Source: Staphylotrichum longicolle (lineage: Eukaryota > Ascomycota > Sordariomycetes > Sordariales > Chaetomiaceae). Taken from it: a stretch of 64,000 nt of DNA. Within the stretch, counting starts at the first letter, position 1; every line of letters starts with the position of its first letter. The stretch lies in assembly GCA_019096155.1 (NCBI GenBank), contig JAHCVI010000005.1, positions 1,374,468 to 1,438,467 on the forward strand. Direction: 5' to 3'. The notes under the pieces were generated by a model that worked only from the letters and a program-made list of their open reading frames with translations, ran no database searches and was not told the DNA's origin. Made by a program: the position numbers and the translations under genes. Of the stretch, positions 43,701-54,506 are shown piece after piece.

Positions 43701-44215
43701 TCGAGTCGATGATTTGTCATTTGCCCCTCGATGTATCTGGGTTCTCTTGACTGATAAATGGGGAGGCTTGGTGATGTGATTGCACGGCAGATCAATGCGG
43801 AGCCCACAGTACCATCTGTAGCCCACCACTGCAGTCAGCAACTTAGAGCAGAAGATGAGGCAAAACTGGCGTGTTAACTCCAAGCATACCCATATAACAG
43901 GACCAAGATATGAACCCTCCAAACAAGATGGTACCAGGCTCTGCATTGGCTGCTGATTTCCAACCTGGCATTTGATACACAGCACAAACTGCCACCGAGA
44001 AAGACCGGTCCATGAAGCCCACCACTAGACCACCGCCGACATTCAGATGGCCTGCACACCTGAACGTCAAGAAGGATTTTGCAGTTCCCTTGTGCATGGC
44101 TTGCATGAAGGGCTCGGAAACTGGCGGGGGTGAATGTGGCGCCGGCCACGAAAAGGAAGATTCAAGTTGAAGACCTGTAACGGGCCGCAGTTGGGTGGCA
44201 GAAACCGAGAACGGC
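40797..44215. other. long intergenic region, no gene seen
   Basis: 3.4 kb. Frames such as 41887-42501 (-) and 43843-44256 (-) lack domains or normal fungal gene structure. GC content falls between about 43,000 and 43,700. Confidence 0.5.
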
Positions 44216-45343
44216 CTAATGAGGGCTTTCGGCAGGCGCAGGACGACCACGCCCAAACAGTCGCACGGGAGGCCGACGACTGACCGGGCTGTCTGGCTGT
44301 TGCAGTGCCTTTCTCACTGGTCCGTTTGTCTGTTGGGCGATGAGCATCATATTGTCCATCATGCCGTGGACCAACAACGCGAGACTCGCAGTGTCCTCCC
44401 CGCCCTGGCTGGCCATTGATGCAATTTCGTCGAGACGGCGCAGCCACCACATCCATCGCTGGGGGCTGAATCCCCTCTGCATTGCCCTGCCCGAAGTCGA
44501 ATCGGCATCACCTCCCTCACCGGCATCGACAAGCAGGGGACCCAACCCGCCAACGTGTTCTGGAAACAGGTCTTCCCGCGCCGCGGCAGCATCCGAAAGC
44601 AGCACAATCTTCCTCCCCGCCGCAAACAGCCACGCATTGGCAGCAGGCAACAAGTCGGCGATGCTGAGGTCCTGCATCTGCCGGCCCGGGTCCCGGTCCA
44701 TCGTAGCCCCTACACGGCCCAAAGGGCGAGGCGTCTCGAGCGCGTCGCGGAGAACCATCAGAGCGATACCGCACAAGACGTCGTCGGGTGCCGCGCCGGC
44801 GGCCGCGAGCAGGGCGAGGAACTGGGCGCCGCTAAGCCTCTGGGCAGAGCTCATGGTTGCGCAGTCGCCGGCCCAGTGAGATGTCATGTCCGCAACCAAC
44901 AAGGGCACGTCGGTCCAGATGCGGCTGCCGTCGGACGTTGTTGCCTGGAGTTTATCGTGATGGCGTTCGAGTTGTTGGCGTCTTCTGTCATCCTCCTCCT
45001 TCTCCTGCGTCGCGGGGATTGACTGCGGTCCCACGCTGCTAGCGGTGAAGGTACCCTGCTCTCGCGCCTCGATGATGCCAAAGACAAGGCGGTGCAGCTT
45101 GGGGCTGTCGGGTGCCGTGTGGATGGCGCCGTGCCAGTACCTGTGCCACAGATCGTGCATGTCAATGTCCAGTAAGGCAGGGTCGGGGAGCGACGACAGC
45201 TCGGCAAGGCGGGAGTTGATGGACGCGGACAAGGACCACGCCGACTGCCACAGAGTGTTCTCGTCGCCATCTCTTTGGGCCGACTCGACGCAACCTGCCC
45301 GTGCGATGGCAGAGAGCTGTAGGCGGCTGGTGATGCTGCTCAT
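44216..45343 (-). CDS. fungal protein of unknown function (DUF3632-like)
   Basis: An intron-less frame of 375 residues. The start at 45343 (MSSITSRLQLSAIARAGC) is followed by HDLWHRYWHGAIHTAPDSPK, RIWTDVPLLVADMTSHWAGD, SGAQFLALLAAAGAAPDDVL, CGIALMVLRDALETPRPLGR and SIADLLPAANAWLFAAGRKI. The order of a Trp-rich front, a 'W-T-D-x-P-L-L' block and an 'A-L-x-x-L-R-D-A-L-E' block resembles the fungal DUF3632 family, whose function is unknown. I am fairly but not fully sure of that assignment. The C-terminal 60 residues (GPVRKALQQPDSPVSRRPPV onward) look low-complexity. The protein appears soluble, with no signal or membrane segment. Confidence 0.72.
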   Translation of the reverse strand: MSSITSRLQLSAIARAGCVESAQRDGDENTLWQSAWSLSASINSRLAELSSLPDPALLDIDMHDLWHRYWHGAIHTAPDSPKLHRLVFGIIEAREQGTFTASSVGPQSIPATQEKEEDDRRRQQLERHHDKLQATTSDGSRIWTDVPLLVADMTSHWAGDCATMSSAQRLSGAQFLALLAAAGAAPDDVLCGIALMVLRDALETPRPLGRVGATMDRDPGRQMQDLSIADLLPAANAWLFAAGRKIVLLSDAAAAREDLFPEHVGGLGPLLVDAGEGGDADSTSGRAMQRGFSPQRWMWWLRRLDEIASMASQGGEDTASLALLVHGMMDNMMLIAQQTNGPVRKALQQPDSPVSRRPPVRLFGRGRPAPAESPH

Positions 45344-46961
45344 GTTGTCGATACCTTTTTTCTTTGAAATCAGTGGTTAATGGTTGGGGTCAGTGATTGG
45401 GTCATGTTGATATTGAAGTAAACTTGGATCCGCAGAGTTTGGGGCCAACCTGCAGCTCTAAGTATGTCATCGTTACCTTATCTAGTAGATAACCTCCCTA
45501 GGCGGCTAGTGAAGGTGGTAGCTGTACTGGGGCTCCTCGTGTCTCCGATTCAGTGGTCAGTGGTGGGAATGGATGATTAGGATCGACTTAGAAAAGGAGT
45601 GAACGTGGGTTCGTGGGATCAAGGACGAATCAACAGTTCTACATCATTAATGAATAATCTATTGTTGGGCTCGCGTCGTGTGTCACCATCCCAAACGGAG
45701 GACATGCAGGTCGGCCGCCCCCTAAACGGACATGCATGCACGTGGTGGTTTCCGGGATATGGGCCAACGACGAGCATCGAGCCAGCTGATCTTAGCCGGC
45801 ACTACGACACGCTCGTTGAACTGGGTGGAGCCAAGGGCATAGCTGAGACTCAGTGCGTCCTGGAGGATTCCGAGATTTGGTTATCAGGTGCTCTGTTGTC
45901 TGGGCTTTAAAGGACTACACGATGCCTTAACGATTTACGTTTCCCTCGCTGCCCTGCGCGGCCAGTCTCAGTCTATTTTCCTTGGAGTCTTGCCTCTCCG
46001 ACGCAGAGTCCAAGGACTTGTTCGACACCTTCCCTGGACATGTCTTCGATTCCCATTGCCCTCTCCTGGTCGTCCCTTTTCCCCAGCGCATGCACACTTC
46101 TGCACTCCATTGCACTGATCTTACAATCATGAGATCAGTACGTGTTGGGCTTGATCTGAACTCATTGTCGTGGTAATGGGTTGAAGTGCTTGGCCTCAGC
46201 TCCAATCTTTGATACTTTGCCCCAGAAATGCTACGTCAGCTCACAGATGTACTAGCTGCACCCGAAGGACAGTTAATTTGTCTATACAGTCCCGGTAGTT
46301 GTCCGATAACGCCTCCGGCATGTCACTTGCCCTCACCTTGCGCTGGACCTGGTGCCTAGTCCGCTACGTGGTACACGAACCGCGTTTCCTGACCAGTATG
46401 GCTGCCTCTTCCTGTTTCTTGCAGTATCGCGGACAAGAAGTGCTGGTGCCTCCATGTAAACACCGATATCTGCTGTTGCAGTTGAGGTGAAGCAGCTGTC
46501 GGGTTAAGCCAGAATTGATCCCAAAACTTAGGTCAGACTTGTGTTAGGGTGCTTACCATACCGTCAAGGTGCCATCGAGAGGGTGGAAATGTAGCGTGCG
46601 GTTTGAGATGGTTGATCAGATATCTTAATGACTTCTCATTGTAACAGATACCGAGATAAGGCATCGTCAATATCACAAAAGGTTAGGTATGCTCATGTGT
46701 TTAGTCCTGTACTGGTCATCTCCTGGGTGTATAACCTCCGTCTCCTGACTTTCAAGTCAATGATAGGTCTGGGTACAACGAGAGGATTAGAGAGGATGCT
46801 CCAGGCCGGAAAAAAGACGAACAAAACATCATATCCCACATTCCGCAAGTTCCTGCCAGAACCCCTGACGCACGATACGAAGGGAAGCATTACTAGTTCA
46901 TTAGTTCGAGGACGTGTCGACACTACCTCTGTTATCCTTCACAGGGACTGACTTTAGGGCT
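45344..46961. other. intergenic, no gene seen
   Basis: 1.6 kb between two minus-strand genes; no supported gene. Confidence 0.5.
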
Positions 46962-47828
46962 TCAACAATGTAAGCCCTTGAAACACCGCAGCCCGAGAGA
47001 ACGACGACGGCTCCGACCCTGCAAGTCAATTGAACACTCCGAACTCTCCAACGACTCCCTCTGATAAGGGGGATAACGGTATGGAACCCCGTGCCGGACC
47101 AAGTTGTTGAGCGTGAAATGCCTGCGCACCATCTCCTCGTCAAAGTCCGACCACGCGGATCCATCACGCCGCCTTGCATTGGGCACATCTCTCCACTCTG
47201 ATTTCAAGACCCCCATGCCTTTGTCATCCATCTCCCTCCAGATGAACTGTATCCCGCCCCGTTCCGAATCACCCTGAGCCGTCAAAAGCAGCACCCTCGC
47301 GCTCCCGAGACCTCCAGCCATATCTCCAGCCGCAACCACCCAGGCGAGGTTCGAGGCGCCGACTGTTTTCCCACCATTCGCATCGAGGCTTACATAAGTA
47401 TGAACAGGACGTTCCTCAGTCACTCCGTCAAAAAGAAGCACGCTCAAACGCCGCCAGATGTCGCATAGATGAGGCCTGGCCAGCGTGAACACCTTCAGCA
47501 CAGCCGCATTTTCAGGTGAGAGAGTTTTGTCTGTCCGTCCGAAGAGCCGGGCCATCCAAGAGCGCTTTGGGCGGAATGATACTTCAGGAAGCGGGATGGT
47601 CGGGTCAAAATCTCGCACCAGGAGGGAGAAGGGGATCGTCATGTGGACGTGGAACGGTCCGCCTTGGAGCGGGAGGTGGGTTTGTCCATCGCCGATGAGC
47701 GAAATTGGGGTATTCATGGCTGTCAGATCGGCTCTTGCGTATGTACCCGCAGCTGGGGATTGTTCAATGAAATGAACACCCATCGTACGATGCCTCTCCG
47801 GTCGTTGGAGGAGGCTGGCTGAGGTCAT
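46962..47828 (-). CDS. hypothetical protein
   Basis: A single open frame of 288 residues; the Met at 47828 or the second Met at 47783 (MGVHFIEQSPAAGTYARADL) could be the start. Regular protein-like segments include GGPFHVHMTIPFSLLVRDF, LARPHLCDIWRRLSVLLFDG, THTYVSLDANGG-like text (VHTYVSLDANGGKTVGASNL) and IQFIWREMDDKGMGVLKSEW. The beta-strand-like patterns suggest a soluble folded protein. I do not recognise the family and no catalytic motif is visible. Its upstream region carries another open frame on the same strand (47764-48246), which overlaps in a different frame and is probably not coding. Confidence 0.55.
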   Translation of the reverse strand: MTSASLLQRPERHRTMGVHFIEQSPAAGTYARADLTAMNTPISLIGDGQTHLPLQGGPFHVHMTIPFSLLVRDFDPTIPLPEVSFRPKRSWMARLFGRTDKTLSPENAAVLKVFTLARPHLCDIWRRLSVLLFDGVTEERPVHTYVSLDANGGKTVGASNLAWVVAAGDMAGGLGSARVLLLTAQGDSERGGIQFIWREMDDKGMGVLKSEWRDVPNARRRDGSAWSDFDEEMVRRHFTLNNLVRHGVPYRYPPYQRESLESSECSIDLQGRSRRRSLGLRCFKGLHC

Positions 47829-50800
47829 GATGGGAGCCTAATTCAGGCACCTTACAAAAGTCCACGCGCATGGTACGGCAAGCACCCACGCGGCGAGTGC
47901 CCGCCCAACCAACGTCCCGGAGAGGACAAACAGCGGGATCGGCCCGAAAGCAACTCACACAACCAACGTGCAGCAGAACCGGGGCGAGTGTGCGAATCAG
48001 AGTGCGTTCTCCCAGATAAACCCGGTGAGCGACACTTATCAATTCATTGATGCGAAACAGAAAGTCTCCGGTCTTGGGTGCGACGCAGCATGCATTGAGA
48101 GGCTTGGTGTTTGTGGTTCTGCTTATCGCAAAGGGCCACAACGCGCCGCTTGGCTGCCTCCGTGTTGGAACCAGGCTGGCAGACGGAGACCGGTGATGAT
48201 TCAATGCATGGGTAAGATCACGGCCGTACTCCGTAGTTGTGGTCAAGTTTGGTCTGGTTTATAGTCAGGGGCTGACGTTCACCGGGTTGACACGTAATGG
48301 AAACGATTTGAAATCAGGGTCATGGGACTTCAACCGCTATCTGGCTTTGAGTGAGGGGCCTCGAGGAAGTCGGCTCCTACTTTAGATCCCGTGTTGGATT
48401 CATTCACGATGAAACCCACCACCTCAGGGGCTCCATTGATGAGATGATTGTCGCCGAGAAGAACGGCTGGCCAGCTGTCGCGGTTGTCAACACCCGGAAC
48501 AGGTTGCTCATTTTGGTTCAGTACTCATGAACTAACCGACTGTCGTATCTCCAGGGAACAAGGAGACGACTTGGAAAGTCCCCTCACTCTCTGGAACAAT
48601 GCCACCCTGGCCAGACTATTAGCTTTCTTGGCCCAGTGGTGAGGTCTTGTCCTGGGCCCAAGCGGCTGGTTCTGGGTGGACCATGACACTCTCTGTTCGG
48701 CGTGTGGGTGGGTGGCGATGGCATGCTGCCATTCAGGCTTACCCTTGTGGCTCGCTGCAAGAACTGGTGAAGTTACCTCAGGTTACCAACCCTCGCGTGG
48801 GCCTCTTGCGCAAGGCCAGGCTCTGTGACACGGACGCTGAGGTGGCGAGGAGACTCCGGCGACGTCCCTCAGGGGAAGGCTGTGCTAGTTTCAGAAGTCG
48901 AGTCTCGAGGTCTCGGAGAAGGGTCACGTTCTGGACAAGAGCAGAAGAGCCTGGTAAAGTGCAGCCGGGTCTGGAACCGCGTATTCATCTCGTGTCGTCC
49001 TGAGGTTCAACGAATCCAGGCCCGAGAACCAGGCGTCTCCTCTCAGGCCGGACATCAACCCAAAAACATGCTAGCGCGATCTCTGGGGCAGTTGTTCAGT
49101 GATGAAGCCGCAAGGAAAAGGCTTGCTGATGAAAGCATTAGTGACCCATCCGTTTGGTGTTAGCGAGCCGATTGCCGGCCGAGTGTCGAGAATCGGGTTC
49201 GCGCGTGTCGAAAGTGCGCGTGGCTATCTCGCCCTGGGACGCAGACCAGCGCGATGTGACGCTGTCGTCAGTGCAGTCGCATTGCCTCCGAGCGGGTCCC
49301 TGTCTGGTGCCTGTTCTCCCCCGCTGCTCCGCTGCACAACTGCACAATGACCGTTGTTCGTTTTCAACGCTGCGGGGCCAAGATTTGGAGAGGCAAGCGA
49401 GATGTCTGGGGAAGGGATGGATTGTCTCTGCCATCGCATTCGCAACACCGCTGGGCGATCTGATTCCCGCCTTGGGACGCATGACCCAGAGTCTTGCGTC
49501 TTGGGCTTCTTGGCTGCTCTTTCGGGATGCTTTTGCGAGAGCGACTGCGCCAAGGTACTAGTAACTCTCCACGGAGTTCTCATTGAATGCCAAGTTGCCC
49601 AAGAGGTCCGAGGCAGTGATGATGCTGGGGGACTGCAGGAGTTTGCAGTAGTTCGGGCAGTTGCGTCGCGTGGGCAGGGCTGCTCGGGGGTTGGAAACCG
49701 ATGGGATTGTCAGCCTGGTGTAAGGGTTGTTGGTGTGTTTCGGGGTGAGTGCCCCTCACTGCCAGAATTGGTCGGGTGCGAGGTTCCTCTGGCTGCGGGG
49801 ATTTCGTGCGGGGAGAGATGGAGAAGTGCACGCGCAGTGGGGAGGGACGCAAATGGAATGACAGCTTGGCGGACCCGTCACTTCCTTGTGCGGTTAGTGG
49901 AGTGATTGCCCAGCCTTATCCCGTCCGTGCCCTTACCACGTTGGTGTCTGGTGTCTCCGAACCCAGGCAAGCCCAGCCACAGCGAGTCTCCATCTCTTCA
50001 ACAACGCAGAACTCAGGCCCATTGACCGCCGCAACACCAAACTTTCCAACATCCAGCCAAGAAATCCGAAGCCACTATCTCAGGAGCACGGCCCGCGTGT
50101 CCTGGATAGCGCAGTCCAATTCGCTCCCCTCTCGAATTCGGGTCTTTGAGCTCAAACCCATTTGACGCCATGCATTTGCCATTTCTTGGTCCTGGGCACT
50201 GCAAACGTCGAGCCTAAGGAGAAATCGAGTGAGCGAGTGCGAGGGGCACGGAAGCAACCGCGAGTCGCACCGCATGAAAAGTGCGAAGATACGAACACAC
50301 AACCCGCGCGCAAAATTGCGGCAAGGCAGCTGGGCAGCTGAACCGAGTCCCCAGAACCAGGTTCAACTCTCGACGGTGATTTCGCCTGAGCCGCCCGCCT
50401 GGGGCACAGCGATCCTCAGCAGCAAGCAGGACATCAATATCGCAATCCTTCCCCCGACGCCTGCAAACGGCCCGGCCCAATGTCTGCCTCTGTTCTCCTG
50501 CTGCGGGAAGCAGTCACGGCGCACTTAATCATCGCCGTGCACTCGTCAGCCTGGAAGACACCGCAGTCGTCTCTCGTGTGTCGACGCTAGCTCATCGGCA
50601 TTGGAAACGTTAGCAGCGATCCCCCACTGCTTTCCTTCCGAACTTCCCGAGCACGGCCGTTCTGCCACGATGAATGACCCGCTAGTGTCTCGAGTGCCGT
50701 GATGGCTTCACGGCGCCATCGCAGTCACTTGCAGCGGTAGGCGCCGCATTGACGCAATTTCCATGGCTGGCGGTGAGACAAGGTGAGAGCGGGCGTCCAC

Positions 50801-52346
50801 CACCACATGGCATGCTGGCCACCCCCCTTGAAGATTCCCACATGCACCACGGGATCCCACCGCCCTTGGCGCCGCCAACCGGGGCTGGCCACCATGGAAC
50901 CGAGGTGCAAACGCGGCCCGTGCAACATCTGTGCCAGTTCAATGGTCTCGTTCGCGAACCGAATTCCGAACTGGCTGGCTGCAAGATCCTGCCCAAACCA
51001 AGCACCCACAGAATTGGACGCAGCGACTGTGGTGGGCATGCACTGGTCTGTACACTTATCAGGTACACTACTTCGTACTTCATACGCAGTGAGAGTCTCC
51101 GGTGGGCAAGAGCAGGAAGCCCCGAAGGCAAAGCGTCCAGCCCTGCGCCTTCATCTGCGGGTGCTGAGTCCGAGTCCAACATGATGGCTTGGGGCACATG
51201 CGTCGACAAGCACCGCGGCATCCTCCTTTGCTGTCGTGCCAGAGAATTGCGTTTTTTGATGCCTGCCGGGTTGCACAAGGCATGCAGAGAGCTGACGAGA
51301 AAAGACTGAAAGTCCAGATCATCTCATGTCGGGCCCTAACCGGAAACGGACAGCCAATGAAGTCGACAATCCAAGTCTCGCCTGGGGAACCCCGGCCCTT
51401 AACGGCCGCCCAGCTAAGTGGAACCAGAGGGCCATCAAACAAATCATTTTGTTGGCAGCCCGTTTGTTTCCATCCTCAGCTCGCCAACAACCTCTCTGGC
51501 GATTTTCGAAGCTCGCAGTGTGCTTTCCTGTCAAGTCATCTAGCACGAGAAATATCAACGGGCAAGCCGAAGGCCAAGGACAGCGCCGTTTGACGCTACT
51601 GCGCAGGCCACGCACAGAGGCTGGGAGGCAGGGAGGGTATCTTGCTCACCCCGCTCAGCTGGCTTCTGTGAAGCCCCTGGAGGGGAGCAAAGGGTCCGCA
51701 CGGGCCAAATCAGGCGAGACCAGGTTCTCGAAAACTCGGCGCTCCGTGTGGCGTCCCTAGCTGCAGAGGGGTGTCCCTCCGTTGACCGCGTTTGGCCTGC
51801 TCGTCCTCATCGACACCCCCTCCCTGGAGCATCTGCCACCAAGAGACTTTCAACCAAACTCCTTCGAGCATGATGCCTCTAGCCACAGCACAACTGAAGT
51901 GTCGTTGCCGACGTCGGCTGGCCAATGGAAGCAAGACGCAGCTGCGAACTGGTCCCTGGGTCCTGTGGATCTTTCGGGACCCCATCTCCATGCGCATGAT
52001 ACCCCTGGTTGGCCAAGCTGCGCGAGCCGCTTGGAATGGCAACCTTCAGCCCCCCATGCGATCCATAAACGGTATCTGGCCCTTTTGATCCGCCTTTCTT
52101 TTTCCAACTTTATTTTCACTCCGTCCCTCTTGGCATGTTCCTTGCCGTCCGCTTGCCTCACATTGCTCACTCGCCCCTCCACACCGGCCAGAGGAGCTGA
52201 CTGAGGCTCTTCCCACACCTAAAGTCTCCGAAGTGCCGGCCCACGCCCTACATATGCGAGATCCCGCCCCTCGGTTTTGCTTCCATGAGTGAAGGTGTGA
52301 TTCCTGGGTTTCATCCAGCGTCCCGTGAACCTGGACGCCGGCAGCC
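47829..52346. other. 4.5-kb gene-free stretch upstream of the GPCR gene
   Basis: No exon-like structure, tRNA, 5S rRNA or repeat was recognised. Long upstream regions are common for fungal signalling and regulatory genes, so part of this may be promoter, long 5' UTR or a non-coding transcript. Confidence 0.5.
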
Positions 52347-54055
52347 ATGCGCGGTCTCTCAGCAGAGGATGCCGAAAGCATCATCGCCATCGAGAGGGCT
52401 TGTTCGGCCCTCTCCCTGGTGGGATGCGTGTTTGTCCTCGTCACCTTCTCCTTCTCCGAAGCCTTCCGCCAGCGCGCCATTAATCGGATGGTCTTTTACG
52501 CCACCTTCGGCAACATGTTGACGAACGTCGCGACGTTGATGACAACGAGCTACACACACAGTGTCGACTCCTTTGGGTGTCAACTCCAGGGGTTCCTGAT
52601 CCAAGTGTAGGAACTCTTTCTTGCTGGACCAACAGCTCGGTATCTCACTGCTTCACAGGTTTATGCAGGGTGACGCGTACTGGGCTCTGGCCATGGCCAT
52701 CAATGTCTACCTGACGTTCTATCACAAGTACGACGCGAGGATGCTGAGAAAGATGGAACTCTTCTACGTGGTCTGCTGCTACGGTGTTCCGTTTGTGCCA
52801 GGCTTCACCTTCCTTTTCGTCTCAAACCAGCAGGCGGGCCGGCCATATGGAAACGCAGTGTTGTGGTGCTGGTTGAAGTCGGAATGGGAGGTCTACCGCA
52901 TTGCCACCTTTTACGGGCCCATTTGGTATGGATGACGCACCAACCGACTCTCTTGATCGATGCCCCCGGACATCAGCTAACCGGCACAGGGTTGCGATTA
53001 TTGTCGCAATGGCAATCTACATCCGCGCAGGCCGCGAGATCTACCGCAAACGCCGGAAAATGCTGAACTTCAGCTCGACGGGTACCGGGACCGTCACCGG
53101 CAACGAGCCCCCTTTCTCCCCCATGAACGAATTCTCCCCCGCCTTCAACTTCAAAACCACCGAAGTCACTCAAACCACAGAAATCATCCAAGCGCCCCGG
53201 CCCGTCGCGAGGACAGGCGCCGTCTCCCCCAACACGACCGCCGCCTACTCGGTCACCATCTCGGCCGACGCCCAGGCCGCCAACCAACACAACATGCGCG
53301 CGTCCATGGAAGACAGCGACAGCAACGACGCCAGCACCGGCAGCGTCACCCTCACCAACGCCCCGACCATCACCCCCACCGTTGCCCCGAGCACCACACC
53401 CACCACCACGACAACATCAACAAGCGGCCAGAAACGCGCCCGCGTCATGTCCACCACGGCCGTCTCCATCGCCCCGACCGTCACCGCCACCGTCACCACC
53501 AACCACCACGGCAACGGCAACGGCGGCGGCGGCAACAACGCGGCGTCGCGCCGGCGCAACTACTACGAGTCGCACAACGCGACGTGGTCCTACACCAAGT
53601 GCGCCATCCTCTTCTTCTCGGTCCTGCTCATCACCTGGATCCCGTCCTCGGGCAACCGCGTCTACAGCCTCATCAACGCGGGCGACGTGTCCAAGCCGCT
53701 CTTCTTCGCCAGCGCCTTCGTGCTGCCCCTGCAGGGGTTCTGGAACGCCATCATCTACATCGTGACCTCGTGGGCCGCGTGCAAGAGCCTGTGGGGGTAC
53801 TGCGTCGGCGGCCTGGCGGGGTGGGGTGCGTGGCTGAGCGTGAGGGTTTGCGGTGGTGGGAGGAGGGTGAGTATCGTGGAGATTGCGGATTTGGGGCGGA
53901 GGGGCGGGAGTAGGAGGGCGGATGGAGGCAGGGGCCCCGGGTTGAAACAGCAGGTTGTGGGGGTGTGGGTGGGCAGGAAGGAGAGGAAGAGCGAGAGCAC
54001 CAGCATGGAGGACTTGACGGGGGAGGGGAGGATCGAGAGGGTGTCGCCTGTGTAG
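52347..54055 (+). CDS. cAMP-receptor-like G protein-coupled receptor
   Basis: Exons 52347-52606, 52659-52925 and 52990-54055 join at GTAGGA...CACAG and GTATGG...CACAG to 530 residues with no frame break. Seven hydrophobic helices are visible: ALSLVGCVFVLVTFSF, MVFYATFGNMLTNVATLM, DAYWALAMAINVYLTFY, YVVCCYGVPFVPGFTFLFV, TFYGPIWVAIIVAMAIYI, KCAILFFSVLLITWIP and LPLQGFWNAIIYIVTSW. This matches the fungal cAMP receptor-like class (Neurospora GPR-1 type). The third cytoplasmic loop between helices 5 and 6 is about 190 residues, very rich in Thr, Ser and Asn. The C-tail is basic and Ser-rich, with several possible phosphorylation sites. Such receptors act upstream of heterotrimeric G proteins; the ligand is unknown. 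Confidence 0.9.
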
Positions 54056-54506
54056 GGCAAGGGGTGGCACTTGGTTGATGCTTGACGACACCTTTCTTCC
54101 TCTTTGACTCGGCTGGTTGGGCTTTTTCTTCTGTCTACCTTATGGATACCCCGGTTACAAGCGTGGGCCAACGGCTTTTGGGATGGTGAATATGGCGGGA
54201 CTCGGGCTGCCTTGGGACGGGGGTTGGGGGTCGGACTTGAGGTCCGATGCCTCCTGTCCTTGTCGTGTGTATATACACAAGCCAACTTAGAATTAATGTC
54301 ATAATTCCCACATTCATGTGCTTGAATTCGCCGGCAAATGCGGTTTGGTCTCTTCAAGCTTGTCCTCCCTTCGATTTCGCCATCCTACCGCTTGAGACGG
54401 AGAGAACCAACACCAACGTAAACACCGGGAGCAACTGAAACAAATTGAGCATGTGCCCACAACCTTGTTTTGTTTGTTTGTTTGTTTGTTTGTTTTTTCA
54501 AATAGC
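54056..54506. other. intergenic between convergent genes, with TGTT repeat
   Basis: Contains a TTTG/TGTT tetranucleotide repeat of about eight units near 54465-54498. No gene was recognised. Confidence 0.6.

Noticed and set aside
43843..44256. 137-residue frame on the minus strand
   Set aside because: Overlaps the end of the DUF3632-like gene in another frame and shows no family features, though its end is mildly hydrophobic.
49354..49905. 183-residue open frame on the plus strand
   Set aside because: No domain or secretion signal; not distinguishable from chance.
50682..51278. 198-residue open frame on the minus strand in the gene-free stretch
   Set aside because: Cys/Trp-rich without pattern, overlaps equal-length frames on the other strand; not supported.
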